From assembly GCA_014138725.1 (NCBI GenBank), contig JACJID010000002.1, forward strand, positions 1,874,001-1,938,000: a stretch of 64,000 nucleotides of DNA, in the 5' to 3' direction. The notes beneath the pieces are model-generated. The model did not search any database, was not told the DNA's origin, and saw only the letters and a list, made by a program, of their open reading frames with translations. The DNA is from Kutzneria viridogrisea. GTDB taxonomy: Bacteria > Actinomycetota > Actinomycetes > Mycobacteriales > Pseudonocardiaceae. The translations under genes and the position numbers were made by a program. The stretch's first letter is position 1, and each line of letters starts with the position of its first letter. Of the stretch, positions 44,691-53,694 are shown in pieces.

Positions 44691-45683
44691 TCAGCTCCCG
44701 GCCAGCGCGGCGCGCTGCTTGAGCGGTTCCCACCAGGCCCGGTTGTCCCGGTACCACTGGACCACCTCGGCCAGCCCCTGCTCGAAGGGCACCTGCGGGG
44801 TGTAGCCCAGCTCGGTGGAGATCTTGGTGATGTCCACCGAGTAGCGCCGGTCGTGGCCCTTGCGGTCCTCGACGGGGCGCACCGAGGACCAGTCCCGGCC
44901 GGTGGCGGCCAGCAGCTTCTCGGTCAGCTCGCGGTTGGTCAGCTCGGTACCGCCGCCGATGTTGTAGATCTCGCCAGCCCGGCCGCTCTCGGCCACCAGC
45001 GCGATCCCGCGGCAGTGGTCGTCGACGTGCAGCCAGTCGCGCACGTTCAGGCCGTCCCCGTAGAGCGGGACCTGCTTGCCGTCCAACAGGTTCGTCACGA
45101 ACAGCGGGATGACCTTCTCCGGGAAGTGGTACGGCCCGTAGTTGTTGGAGCAGCGCGTGACGCACACCGGCAGCCCGTGCGTGCGGTGGTAGGAGCGCGC
45201 GATCAGGTCCGAACCGGCCTTGGCCGCCGAGTAGGGGGAGTTCGGCTCCAGGATGTGGTCCTCGGTCCAGGACCCGCTCTCGATCGTGCCGTACACCTCG
45301 TCGGTGGACACGTGCACGAACTTGCCGACCCCGGCGTCCAGCGCGCCCTGCAACAGGGTCTGCGTGCCGAGCACGTTGGTCAGCACGAAGTCCGCCGAGC
45401 CCAGGATGGACCGGTCCACGTGCGACTCGGCGGCGAAGTGCACCACCACGTCGGTGCCCGTCATCAGCTTGCCGACCAGCTCGGCGTCGCAGATGTCCCC
45501 GCGCACGAAGCTCAGCCTCGGGTCACCGGCCACCGGTGCGAGGTTCTCCTCGTTGCCCGCGTAGGTCAGCTTGTCCAGCACCACGACCTCGGCCTCGGCG
45601 TAGGCCGGGTAGGCGCCGCCGATCAGCTTCCGCACGTAGTTCGAGCCGATGAACCCGGCTCCGCCGGTCACCAGGATCCGCAT
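44691..45683 (-). CDS. rmlB: dTDP-glucose 4,6-dehydratase
   Basis: 330 residues; ATG at 45683, with GAGGGG upstream. It has MRILVTGGAGFIGSNYVR (NAD site) and the catalytic YSAAKAGSDLIA (YxxxK). It removes water from dTDP-glucose to make the 4-keto-6-deoxy sugar, the second step toward dTDP-rhamnose. It diverges from the LCP gene across the inverted repeat at 45762-45784. Confidence 0.95.
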   Translation of the reverse strand: MRILVTGGAGFIGSNYVRKLIGGAYPAYAEAEVVVLDKLTYAGNEENLAPVAGDPRLSFVRGDICDAELVGKLMTGTDVVVHFAAESHVDRSILGSADFVLTNVLGTQTLLQGALDAGVGKFVHVSTDEVYGTIESGSWTEDHILEPNSPYSAAKAGSDLIARSYHRTHGLPVCVTRCSNNYGPYHFPEKVIPLFVTNLLDGKQVPLYGDGLNVRDWLHVDDHCRGIALVAESGRAGEIYNIGGGTELTNRELTEKLLAATGRDWSSVRPVEDRKGHDRRYSVDITKISTELGYTPQVPFEQGLAEVVQWYRDNRAWWEPLKQRAALAGS

Positions 45684-45761
45684 CCGGTACGCCCCTCGTC
45701 CACAGTCGTAGGTGTGTCCCACGGTACCGCCCGGTGGTTGGGCACGGGCGAGTTAGCTCAA

Positions 45762-45784
45762 TCACCGAGATGCTTTTACGGTGA
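45762..45784. promoter_or_regulatory. Inverted repeat between rmlB and the LCP gene
   Basis: TCACCG (45762-45767) and CGGTGA (45779-45784) are perfect inverted repeats with an 11-base AT-richer spacer. They lie in the divergent control region and could bind a dimeric regulator of both genes. Regulator not identified. Confidence 0.4.
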
Positions 45785-45835
45785 GCCGACGCCCCAACCA
45801 GTAGTGTGGATCTTCAGCTTCGGGGAGGTGCGCGG

Positions 45836-47395
45836 GTGGCCGAGCAGGAACCCACGGAGGGCGAGCCGCCCGCGAGATCCTCCGCGCGGGGTGGGCAGGC
45901 GGCCAGACTGGGCCTTGGCGCGGGACGGACCCTGGTCGCGCTGGCCTCGGTCGCGGTGCTGGCGATGAGCACCTACGGCTGGGCCGAGTTGCAGAAGGTG
46001 CGCTCCGGCACGACCACCACCGACGTGATCGAGTCCAAACCGGCGCCGACCAGCGCCCAGCCGCACAGCACCGGGCTGGACGGCCCGGTGGACATCCTGA
46101 TCGTCGGCCTGGACAGCCGTACCGACGCGCAGGGCAACCCGCTGCCGCAGGAGGTCCTCGACCAGCTGCACGCCGGGTCCAACGACGGCGAGCTGAACAC
46201 CGACACCATGATCGTGCTGCACATCCCCGCCGACGGGCGCAGCGCGGTGGCCTTCTCCTTCCCGCGCGACTCCTACGTGGAGATCGCAGGCGATTACGGC
46301 AAGCACAAGCTGAACTCGGCCTACGCCTACGCGCGCAACGACACCAGGCAGACCCTCGCGGCCAAGGGCGTGACCGGCGCGGACCTGGACGAGCAGGCGG
46401 CCGTGGCCGGTCGCAAGAACCTGATCAGGACGATCGAGCGGCTCACCGGTGGGGCGGTGTCGATCAACCGGTACGCCGAGGTGAACCTGGCCAGCTTCTA
46501 CCAGATCAGCCAGGCCGTCGGCGGGGTGCCGATCTGCCTGAACACCGCCGTGCGCGAGGAGAAGTCCGGCATCAACCTGCCCGCGGGGCAGCAGACCGTC
46601 AGCGGCGCGCAGGCGCTGTCCTTCGTGCGGCAGCGCTACGACCTGCCGCGTGGGGACCTGGACCGGATCGTGCGCCAGCAGGCATTCCTGGCCGGGCTGG
46701 TGCAGAAGGTGCTCTCCGCCGACACGCTGACCAGCCCGAGCAAGCTCAACGCGCTGATCGAGGCGGTGAACCACTCGGTGGTGCTCAGCCAGGGCTGGGA
46801 CATGCTCAACTTCGTGCAGCAGTTGCAGGGCATCGCGGGCGGCAGCGTGCGCTTCCAGACGATCCCCACCGGCCAGAACGTGATGATCGGCGGCCAGTCG
46901 GTGACCCTGGTCGACCCCGAGTCGGTGCACCAGTTCGTGTCCGGGCTGACCGGGGAGGGCGCCCGCCCCACCACCACCGGCAGCGCCGACCCGGCGAACG
47001 GGCGGATCACCGTGGACGTGCGGGACGGCTCCGGGGCGCCCAACCTGGCCCAGTCGGTCTTCGACGAGCTGACCTCGGCCGGGTTCACCCGCGGCGAGGC
47101 CATCCCGGTGGCGGCGATGGCGCGCTCGGTCCTGCGCTATCCGGCGGGCGGCCGGGCCGACGCGGAGAAGGTACTGGCCCCGCTGGGCGGCAAGGTCGCG
47201 CTGGAGCAGGACACCAGCGTTCCAGCCGGTCACGTGCGGTTCTACCTGGGCACCGACTACTCGGGGCCGGGGTCGCAGGGCTTCGGCGCGGGCGGGCTGA
47301 AGTACGTGTTGCAGCCGCCGAGCCCGACCACCGCCACGACCACGCCGACCGGTGAGCCGACCATCACCGCGGGCGGGGTGCCCTGCGTCAACTGA
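45836..47395 (+). CDS. LCP-family (LytR-CpsA-Psr) glycopolymer ligase
   Basis: 519 residues from a GTG at 45836 with GGGGAGG upstream. One N-terminal membrane segment, then the LCP core (VDILIVGLDSRTDAQGNP, VAFSFPRDSYVEIAG, KLNSAYAYA, RQRYDLPRGDLDRIVRQQ) and a LytR_C-type domain (TVDVRDGSGAPNLAQSV). LCP proteins attach arabinogalactan-like polymers to peptidoglycan. It ends in VPCVN, like the next gene. Mycobacterial Rv3267 is the counterpart. Confidence 0.92.
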   Translation: MAEQEPTEGEPPARSSARGGQAARLGLGAGRTLVALASVAVLAMSTYGWAELQKVRSGTTTTDVIESKPAPTSAQPHSTGLDGPVDILIVGLDSRTDAQGNPLPQEVLDQLHAGSNDGELNTDTMIVLHIPADGRSAVAFSFPRDSYVEIAGDYGKHKLNSAYAYARNDTRQTLAAKGVTGADLDEQAAVAGRKNLIRTIERLTGGAVSINRYAEVNLASFYQISQAVGGVPICLNTAVREEKSGINLPAGQQTVSGAQALSFVRQRYDLPRGDLDRIVRQQAFLAGLVQKVLSADTLTSPSKLNALIEAVNHSVVLSQGWDMLNFVQQLQGIAGGSVRFQTIPTGQNVMIGGQSVTLVDPESVHQFVSGLTGEGARPTTTGSADPANGRITVDVRDGSGAPNLAQSVFDELTSAGFTRGEAIPVAAMARSVLRYPAGGRADAEKVLAPLGGKVALEQDTSVPAGHVRFYLGTDYSGPGSQGFGAGGLKYVLQPPSPTTATTTPTGEPTITAGGVPCVN

Positions 47396-47468
47396 GCCAC
47401 GTCATCCTTTCGTTGGGAGACCTCCGCATAGGCCTGATCCGCGGTTGCGCCCCGACTAGGCTTGTGCC

Positions 47469-48626
47469 ATGGGCAGTCGGGGGCGCAAGGTCGCCCTGGT
47501 GTGCGGTCGGGTCGCGCTGGCCGCGCTGTCGGCGGGGGTGCTCGCGGTCACCGGGATCGCCAGGGCCGCGCACGACCAGGTGCAGAGCGGGCTGAACACC
47601 ACCACGGTGCTCACCCAGCTCGCGGCCGAGCCGGACGCGCCGCCAGCCGACGACGGGGCCACCGACATCCTGCTGGTCGGCGACGACCGCCGCACGGACG
47701 CCAACGGGGTGCCGCTGTCCGCGAGCGTGCTGCGCCAACTGCGCACCGAGGCCAGCGACGGGGTCAGCACCGACACGCTGATCCTGTTGCGCATCCCCAG
47801 GGACGGCAGCCGGGGCTACGCCGTGTCCATCCCGCGCGACACCTCGGTGCCGATCCCCGGCTGGCGCGAGGACAAGATCAATTCCGCTTACGGCGCGGTC
47901 AAGTACCTGACGGCACAACGCCTGCGGGCCGCGGGCGAGCGGGACGAGGACAAGGTCGAACGGGAGTCCGAGGCCGCGGGCCGCAAGGCGCTGGTGGAGA
48001 GCGTGCAGGACCTCACCGGGCTGCGCGTGGACCACTACGCCGAGGTCGGCCTGTACGGGTTCTACCTGCTGAGCAAGGCGATCGGCGGGGTGGACGTGTG
48101 CCTGCTCGCCCCCACCAGCGACCCGGACTCCGGCGCGAACTTCCGCTCGGGGCACCAGCTCGTCTCCGGCGGGGACGCCCTGTCCTTCGTGCGGCAGCGC
48201 AAGAACCTGCCCAACGGGGACCTGGACCGCATCGTGCGCCAGCAGACCTTCCTGGCCTCGGCGGCGAAGAAGGTGCTCTCCGCGGGCACCCTGCTCGACC
48301 CCGGCAAGCTGTCCGCGCTGATGGGTGCGGTGCAGAAGTCCGTGGTGCTGGACGCGGGCTGGGACGTGCTGGCCTTCGTGCAGCAGGCGCAGAGCCTGGC
48401 CGGGGGCAACGTGGACTTCGTGACGATCCCGGTGGTGAACTCCAACGGCACCAACGAACGCGGTCAGAGCGTCGTGGTGGTGGACCCGAACGCGGTGAAG
48501 CAGTTCGCGGCAGGACTCGCGCACGGCACGCCCGTCGGGTTGACGGCTGGCCCCGCGCTGCGCCTCAACGCGGCGCCCGCACGCCAGGAGCCGATCAGCA
48601 TCAACGGCACCCGCTGCGTCAACTGA
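47469..48626 (+). CDS. LCP-family glycopolymer ligase
   Basis: 385 residues. It has the same core as its neighbour (TDILLVGDDRRTDANGVP, YAVSIPRDTSVPIPG, RQRKNLPNGDLDRIVRQQ), with an N-terminal membrane segment, but no LytR_C domain. It also ends in CVN (TRCVN). A recent duplication of the 45836 gene, with partial loss of the C-terminal domain, is likely. The 73 bases between them hold no clear terminator. Confidence 0.9.
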   Translation: MGSRGRKVALVCGRVALAALSAGVLAVTGIARAAHDQVQSGLNTTTVLTQLAAEPDAPPADDGATDILLVGDDRRTDANGVPLSASVLRQLRTEASDGVSTDTLILLRIPRDGSRGYAVSIPRDTSVPIPGWREDKINSAYGAVKYLTAQRLRAAGERDEDKVERESEAAGRKALVESVQDLTGLRVDHYAEVGLYGFYLLSKAIGGVDVCLLAPTSDPDSGANFRSGHQLVSGGDALSFVRQRKNLPNGDLDRIVRQQTFLASAAKKVLSAGTLLDPGKLSALMGAVQKSVVLDAGWDVLAFVQQAQSLAGGNVDFVTIPVVNSNGTNERGQSVVVVDPNAVKQFAAGLAHGTPVGLTAGPALRLNAAPARQEPISINGTRCVN

Positions 48627-48638
48627 CCACCCCCACCG

Positions 48639-48715
48639 CGAGTCCCGCCCACCCGTCGGCGAGTCCCGCTCTCAGGAGCTCGAGTCCCGCCCGCACGCAC
48701 GCGAGTCCCGCCCAG
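48639..48715. repeat. 21-bp period array R4
   Basis: CGAGTCCCGC cores start at 48639, 48660, 48681 and 48702, exactly 21 bp apart and in the same orientation. The nine bases between cores vary. Flanking genes run in the same direction, so this copy cannot be a terminator for converging genes. Confidence 0.9.
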
Positions 48716-48738
48716 CCGCTACCCACTAGTGTTGCCCC

Positions 48739-49452
48739 ATGAGCGTCACCGCCCGGCTGTTCACCCCGCTGCTCACCTCGGCCGCCCGGCCGCTGATCAC
48801 GCACTACGACGACGCCGTGGGCAGTCGGGTGGAACTGTCCCGTGCCACCACGGCCAACTGGGCGGCCAAAACCGCCAACTGGCTGCGTGACGAACTGGAC
48901 GTGGAGACCGGCAGCCCAGTGTCCGTCGAACTGCCCGCGCACTGGCAGACCCTCGGCGTGCTGCTCGGCGCCTGGTGGTGCGGGGCGCAGGTCCGCACCC
49001 GGGCCGAGGGCGCCCTGGTGGCCTTCGTGGGCCCGGAGGGCGAGGCGGCGGGCGCCGACACCGTGGCCGTGGTGGGACTGGACCCGATGGGCCGCGGACT
49101 GAGCACCCCGCCCGCGGGCGGCGGCCTGGACTACCTCACCGAGTCGCGCATCTTCGGTGACGACTTCGTCGCCTACGAGCAGGTGCCCGGCGACTCCCCG
49201 GCGTTCAACGAATCCACTGTGGACGATCTCGTCCAGTTGGCCTCGAAGCGCGCCGGGGAACTGGGCATCGGAGCAGGCGACCGGGTTCTGTCCACTCTGG
49301 ACTGGTCCACACAGGACGGTCTGGTGGACGGTCTGCTCGCGGTGCTCGCGGCGGGCGCCGCACTGGTGCAGTGCAGCAACCTCGACCCCGAGCTGCTGGA
49401 CAAGCGCCGCGCCACCGAGCGCACGACCGTGGAGCTGGGCGTCAGGCCGTGA
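48739..49452 (+). CDS. TIGR03089 family protein
   Basis: 237 residues. It resembles the N-terminal half of AMP-forming acyl-CoA ligases (AGAALVQCSNLDPELLDKRRATERTT; AVVGLDPMGRGLSTPP) but is too short for catalysis; this matches the actinobacterial TIGR03089 family, the counterpart of Rv3268. Function unknown. Its 11 last bases overlap the minus-strand DoxX gene. Confidence 0.87.
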   Translation: MSVTARLFTPLLTSAARPLITHYDDAVGSRVELSRATTANWAAKTANWLRDELDVETGSPVSVELPAHWQTLGVLLGAWWCGAQVRTRAEGALVAFVGPEGEAAGADTVAVVGLDPMGRGLSTPPAGGGLDYLTESRIFGDDFVAYEQVPGDSPAFNESTVDDLVQLASKRAGELGIGAGDRVLSTLDWSTQDGLVDGLLAVLAAGAALVQCSNLDPELLDKRRATERTTVELGVRP

Positions 49453-49861
49453 CGAGTTCCCGGTAACGCCCCTTCGCGACCAGCGAGTCCAGGCTGTAGC
49501 GGCCACCCGCGAAGCCCAGGTACAGCGCGGCCAGCCCCAGGGCGATGACCAGCTCGCTGCCGCCCTCGCTGATCAGACCGGCGCTGGCGTGCACGAACAG
49601 GAACGCGCCCGCCATGTCGATCGCGATCAGCACACCGACGACCGGCAGCCCGATGCCCACGATCAGCGCCGCACCGCCGAGGAGTTCCACGGTGGCCGCG
49701 AACCAGGCGGAGACACCGGGCATCGGGATGCCCATCTTGGTGAACGAGGCGGTCACCCCGCTGATGCCGTACTCGTTGAACTTCTGCCAGCCGTGGGCGA
49801 TGAAGATGACGCCGATGCCCACGCGGGCGACGAGGGCGATCAGGTTCCGGATGCGATCCAC
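49442..49861 (-). CDS. DoxX-family membrane protein
   Basis: 139 residues from the GTG at 49861, with GAGGAG upstream. Four membrane segments with the DoxX pattern: ARVGIGVIFIAHGWQKF, an internal FAATVELLGGAALIVGIGLP and IDMAGAFLFVHA. DoxX proteins are linked to thiol and oxidative-stress handling at the membrane in some bacteria, but this one is uncharacterised. Confidence 0.86.
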   Translation of the reverse strand: MDRIRNLIALVARVGIGVIFIAHGWQKFNEYGISGVTASFTKMGIPMPGVSAWFAATVELLGGAALIVGIGLPVVGVLIAIDMAGAFLFVHASAGLISEGGSELVIALGLAALYLGFAGGRYSLDSLVAKGRYRELVTA

Positions 49862-49966
49862 TGCGAGCTCCTCAGCTACGGGTTTCGGCTCCCCCAGCGG
49901 GGCCGCAACCCATGCCACCAGCGGTTACCGGGTGCTCGCAACGCGTGTGCGGTGACTCTGCTGAAC

Positions 49967-50827
49967 CTACGATGAAGCGCCGAGTGAGCTCCAAACGAGC
50001 TCTGAGAATTCTCCGAGCAAGTGGGCGATCGCGGGCAGTTCCTCCTCCAGCGCGAAGTGCCCGGTGTCGAACAGGTGCAGCCTCGCGTCCGGCAGGTCCC
50101 TCAGGTACGCCCTGGCGCCGGGCTCGGTGAAGAACGGGTCGTTGCGGCCCCAGGTGATCAGCGTCGGCGGCCGGTGCTCGCGCAGCCAGGCCTGCCACCG
50201 GGGGTAGCTCTCGACGTTGGTGTGGTAGTCGAACATCAGGTCGAGCTGGACCTCGGCGCGGCCGGGCAGTTCCAGGAAGTACTGGTCCAGGCTCCAGCCG
50301 TCCGGCGAGATCAGTTCCGGGTCGGCCACCCCGGTCAGGTACTGCGCCCGAATGCTGTCCAGGCTGAGCATCGCGCGCGCCCTGTCCGCGTCCCCGGGAA
50401 CCTCGCGCCGCAGCCGGATGAACGCCAGCGCCTGCTCGGAAAGTCCTTCCTCGTAAGCATTTCCGTTCTGCACCACCAGCCCGGCGATGCGCCCCGGGTG
50501 CCGCTGCGCGAGCCGGAAGCCGACCGGCGCGCCGTAGTCGAAGACGTACAGCAGGAACCTGTCCAGCCCGATCCGCTCCACGAAGCCGCCGACCACCTCG
50601 GCGAGCCGATCGAAGGTGGTCGTGCCGGGCAACGGCTCGGTGTGGCCGAAGCCGGGCAGGTCCGGGGCGATCAGCCGCAGGCGGGTGCCCAGCGCGGTCA
50701 TCAGCTCGCGGTACTGGTGCGAGCTGGTCGGGAACCCGTGCAGCAGCAGCACGGTCGGCGCGTCCGCGGGCCCCACCTCCCGGTAGAACACCCGCACCCC
50801 GTCCACGTCCACGTACCGGTGTCGCAT
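49967..50827 (-). CDS. Alpha/beta-hydrolase (epoxide hydrolase/dehalogenase-like)
   Basis: 286 residues; ATG at 50827 with GGAGG seven bases upstream (a GTG one codon earlier is less likely). VLLLHGFPTSSHQYREL, APDLPGFGHTEPLPG and VFDYGAPVGFRLAQRHPGR: the nucleophile elbow holds an Asp (FDYGAP) in place of Ser, as in epoxide hydrolases and haloalkane dehalogenases. A late DTGHFALEEE carries the likely His. Substrate unknown. It diverges from the CGNR gene. Confidence 0.88.
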   Translation of the reverse strand: MRHRYVDVDGVRVFYREVGPADAPTVLLLHGFPTSSHQYRELMTALGTRLRLIAPDLPGFGHTEPLPGTTTFDRLAEVVGGFVERIGLDRFLLYVFDYGAPVGFRLAQRHPGRIAGLVVQNGNAYEEGLSEQALAFIRLRREVPGDADRARAMLSLDSIRAQYLTGVADPELISPDGWSLDQYFLELPGRAEVQLDLMFDYHTNVESYPRWQAWLREHRPPTLITWGRNDPFFTEPGARAYLRDLPDARLHLFDTGHFALEEELPAIAHLLGEFSELVWSSLGASS

Positions 50828-50830
50828 CAC

Positions 50831-50909
50831 ATGCCTCCAAGGCTCGAAGATGCATTAGTTCTAGCCCGTGCACTTCTAACGCGTCAACCCCGAGATGTAC
50901 CATTAGGTC
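50831..50909. promoter_or_regulatory. Divergent promoter region, hydrolase/CGNR
   Basis: 79 AT-richer bases with the words GATGCATTAG and GATGTACCATTAG, and TTCTAGC and TTCTAAC, in repeated arrangement. CGNR proteins are thought to be transcription regulators, so the site may be its own operator. Motif reading only. Confidence 0.4.
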
Positions 50910-51464
50910 GTGACGTTCCCGCTGATCGGCGAGCCGCTTGCCCTGGACCTGGTCAACACCCGGCCGCACACCGCCGACGGCCCGGTGGACCTGCTCGCGA
51001 CCGCCAGCGGGCTGCACGCCTGGCTCGCCGCCCAGTCCGAGCGGATCGACGAGCCCGAACTGACCGTCACCAAGGCCGTGCTCGAGGCCGTGCACCACGT
51101 GCGCCAGCACACCGTCGAGGCCGTGCGGGCCGCCCGGCTCGGCCAGTGCCCGCCCACCGGCGCGCTGCACGCCCTCACCGCCGCTCAACTCGCCGCTCCC
51201 GCGTACGAGGAGCTCCGGTGGGACGGCTCCGTGACCACTGTGCGCAAGCGCACCGGGTCGCCCGCCGAGCGGCTCGCCGCCGGTCTGGCCTGTGCCGCCA
51301 CCGAACTGCTCGTGTCGCCCGCGATCACCTCGGTGCGCGAGTGCGAGGCCGCCGACTGCGTGCTGCTGTTCCTGCCCGCCCACCCGCGCCGCCGCTGGTG
51401 CTCCGCCGCCCGCTGCGGCAACCGCGCCCGCGTCGCCCGCTACTACCAACGCCACAAGCCGTGA
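50910..51464 (+). CDS. CGNR zinc-finger regulator (ABATE domain)
   Basis: 184 residues from a GTG at 50910. The N-terminal 120 residues are the ABATE-type domain (EPLALDLVNTRP); the C-terminal zinc finger has two Cys near RECEAADCVLLF and two in RRRWCSAARCGNRARVARYY, the CGNR box. A transcription regulator is expected, most simply of the divergent hydrolase. Confidence 0.87.
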   Translation: MTFPLIGEPLALDLVNTRPHTADGPVDLLATASGLHAWLAAQSERIDEPELTVTKAVLEAVHHVRQHTVEAVRAARLGQCPPTGALHALTAAQLAAPAYEELRWDGSVTTVRKRTGSPAERLAAGLACAATELLVSPAITSVRECEAADCVLLFLPAHPRRRWCSAARCGNRARVARYYQRHKP

Positions 51465-51510
51465 CCTCGGCCAGCGGCGGGCAGCGCCGTCAGCGGCTAG
51501 TGTCGGAGTC

Positions 51511-51648
51511 GTGGTCGACCTGAACATGCCTGAGGGCCTGCTGGGCGAGGAGCGCATCCGCTGGCTCAGCGAGACCGCCGCCAAGCTGCGCGAGGAGTTG
51601 GCTCAGGCCGAACTGGACTCGTGGGAGCCCGCCGACCAGGCGGGCTAG
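51511..51648 (+). CDS. Small protein of unknown function
   Basis: 45 residues from a GTG at 51511 (weak TCGGAG upstream). Amphipathic, rich in Glu, Leu and Arg (GEERIRWLSETAAKLREELA), with helical periodicity. It has its own terminator-like hairpin at 51654. A real small gene is likely, but it could be the end of a longer relict frame. Confidence 0.5.
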   Translation: MVDLNMPEGLLGEERIRWLSETAAKLREELAQAELDSWEPADQAG

Positions 51649-51653
51649 AACGA

Positions 51654-51702
51654 CGTGAAGGTGGCTTTCACTGCGCTCAACGCAGTGAAAGCCACCTTCA
51701 CG
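51654..51702. terminator. Perfect 22-bp hairpin, GAAGGTGGCTTTC family
   Basis: Left arm 51654-51675 and right arm 51681-51702 pair perfectly over CTCAA. It lies between the small plus-strand gene and the end of the minus-strand acyl-CoA dehydrogenase gene, suiting a two-way terminator. The outer part is identical to the hairpin at 30646. Confidence 0.82.
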
Positions 51703-51725
51703 GCACGTGGTGACGGCGGCGGAAC

Positions 51726-52889
51726 TCAGCCCCGCAGCAGCGCCCGGGACATGACCACACGCTGGATCTGGTTGGTGCCCTCGTAGATCTGGGTGATCTT
51801 GGCGTCGCGCATCATGCGCTCGACCGGGAAGTCACGGGTGTAGCCCGCGCCGCCGAACAGCTGCACGGCGTCGGTGGTGACCTGCATGGCCACGTCGGAG
51901 GCGTAGCACTTGGCGGCGGCGGTGATGAAGCCGATGTTGGGCTCGCCGCGCTCGGCCTTGGCGGCGGCCACGTAGACCATCTGCCGCGCGGCCTCGATCT
52001 TCATGGCCATGTCGGCGAGCATGAACTGCACGCCCTGGAACTCGGCGATGGCCTTGCCGAACTGCTTGCGGTCCTTGACGTAGGCGATGGCCGCCTCGAG
52101 CGCTCCCTGCGCGATGCCGACGGCCTGGGCGCCGATGGTGGGCCGGGTGTGGTCCAGGGTCTTCAGCGCGGTCTTCAGGCCGGTGCCGGGCTCGCCGATG
52201 ATCCGGTCCTCGGGAATGGTGCAGTCCTCGAAGTAGATCTCGCGGGTGGGCGAGCCCTTGATGCCGAGCTTGCGCTCCTTGGGGCCGACCGAGAAGCCGG
52301 GGTCGTCCTTGTGCACCACGAAGGCGGAGATCCCGTTGGACGGCTTGGCCGCATTGGGGTCGGTCACCGCCATGACGGTGTACCAGGCGGACTCACCGGC
52401 GTTGGTGATCCAGCACTTGGTGCCGTTGAGCACCCAGTTGCCGCCGTCCAGCCGCGCGCGGGTGCGCATGGACGCCGTGTCGCTGCCCGCCTCGCGCTCG
52501 CTCAGGGCGTAGGAGGCCATGGCCTCGCCGCTGGCGATGCTGGGCAGCACGAGCCGCTTGAGCTCCTCGGAGCCGGACAGGATGATCGGCATGGTGCCGA
52601 GCTTGTTCACCGCGGGGATCAGCGAGGAGGAGGCGCAGACCCGCGCGACCTCCTCGATGACGATGCACGCGGCGATCGAGTCGGCGCCCTGTCCCTCGTA
52701 GGCCTCGGGCACGTGCACGGCCGCGAAGCCCGACTTGACCAGCGCGTCGCGCGCCTCGGTCGGGAACCGCTCCTGGTCGTCGACCTCGGCGGCGTGCGGG
52801 GCGATCTCCTTGTCCGCCAGCGCACGAATCGCCTGCCGAAGCTCCTCGTGCTCCTCGGCCAGCTGGTATGTGCCGAAGTCCGGGTTCAC
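51726..52889 (-). CDS. Acyl-CoA dehydrogenase (FadE25-like)
   Basis: 387 residues. FAD-linked acyl-CoA dehydrogenase with YALSEREAGSDTASMRTRA (flavin), GTKCWITNAGESAWYTVMA and the end YEGTNQIQRVVMSRALLRG, where the Glu acts as base. Mycobacterial FadE25 lies next to purEK as well (Rv3274c). Acyl specificity not readable. Confidence 0.92.
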   Translation of the reverse strand: MNPDFGTYQLAEEHEELRQAIRALADKEIAPHAAEVDDQERFPTEARDALVKSGFAAVHVPEAYEGQGADSIAACIVIEEVARVCASSSLIPAVNKLGTMPIILSGSEELKRLVLPSIASGEAMASYALSEREAGSDTASMRTRARLDGGNWVLNGTKCWITNAGESAWYTVMAVTDPNAAKPSNGISAFVVHKDDPGFSVGPKERKLGIKGSPTREIYFEDCTIPEDRIIGEPGTGLKTALKTLDHTRPTIGAQAVGIAQGALEAAIAYVKDRKQFGKAIAEFQGVQFMLADMAMKIEAARQMVYVAAAKAERGEPNIGFITAAAKCYASDVAMQVTTDAVQLFGGAGYTRDFPVERMMRDAKITQIYEGTNQIQRVVMSRALLRG

Positions 52890-53200
52890 CGCACGCCTCC
52901 TGTTACCGACGGGTAGCCACGTTGCTGAGGAGCATGTTAGCGGTCGTTCACCTGCTCAGCCCGCGGACGTGGGCAGCGCCTCCTCGCCGAGCCCTCAGGG
53001 CAGCAGGCGGTCGGCGTTGGCACCGACCGCGGTGCCAACGCCCTCCGCGGCGCCGAACCACGCCGGTGGCCACGAGCGACCACTGACCGGCCGGAGGTGG
53101 CGACGCACCACGGCGAGCAGGTGAGACACCTGGTCCTCGGGAACTTCGTGGACCAGACGCTAGAGCTCATCCCGGTCGGCGCCGCGCCGTGCTGGCCTGA
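52890..53200. other. 311-base stretch with no gene, one strong hairpin
   Basis: No convincing gene was seen in either direction. It holds a hairpin (53013-53042), a weaker GCTGAG/CTCAGC pair (52924-52960) and short frames that look like noise. Probably the 3' region of purE and the promoter of the acyl-CoA dehydrogenase gene. Confidence 0.6.
53013..53042. terminator. 12-bp perfect hairpin
   Basis: GGCGTTGGCACC (53013-53024) pairs with GGTGCCAACGCC (53031-53042) over GACCGC. It lies 160 bases downstream of purE on the same strand and could end the purK-purE transcript. Confidence 0.6.
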
Positions 53201-53692
53201 TCAGCCCAGCGACCTGCGCAGCGCCTCGTCCTTGGCGAGCACGAGTTGCTCCAGCTCGGTCTGGAACCGGGCCATGCGCTCGCGCAGGGCGGGGTCGGCG
53301 GCGGCGAGCACGCGCACCGCGAGCAGACCGGCGTTGCGCGCGCCGCCCACGGACACGGTGGCCACGGGCACACCCGCGGGCATCTGCACGATGGACAGCA
53401 GCGAGTCCATGCCGTCCAGGTACTTCAGCGGCACCGGCACACCGATCACCGGCAGCACGGTGGCCGAGGCGACCATGCCGGGCAGGTGGGCGGCGCCACC
53501 CGCCCCGGCGATGATCACGCGAATGCCGCGGTCGGCGGCGTCACGGGCGTAGTCGAGCATGCGCTGCGGGGTGCGGTGCGCGGAGACCACGCTGACCTCG
53601 AAGGGCACCTCGAACTCGGTGAGCGCCTCGGTGGCGGCCTTCATGACCGGCCAGTCCGAGTCGCTCCCCATGATCACGCCGACCAGCGCCAC
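53201..53692 (-). CDS. purE: N5-carboxyaminoimidazole ribonucleotide mutase
   Basis: 163 residues from a GTG at 53692, two bases past the purK stop, with GGAGGGAAG upstream. It carries the PurE signatures [16 protein letters not shown] and [10 protein letters not shown]. It works after PurK in purine synthesis to rearrange N5-CAIR to CAIR. Confidence 0.95.
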   Translation of the reverse strand: MALVGVIMGSDSDWPVMKAATEALTEFEVPFEVSVVSAHRTPQRMLDYARDAADRGIRVIIAGAGGAAHLPGMVASATVLPVIGVPVPLKYLDGMDSLLSIVQMPAGVPVATVSVGGARNAGLLAVRVLAAADPALRERMARFQTELEQLVLAKDEALRRSLG

Positions 53693-53694
53693 AA

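Noticed and set aside
52937-53170. Small minus-strand gene before purE
   Set aside because: Ser/Arg/Pro-rich noise with no start signal or recognizable motif.
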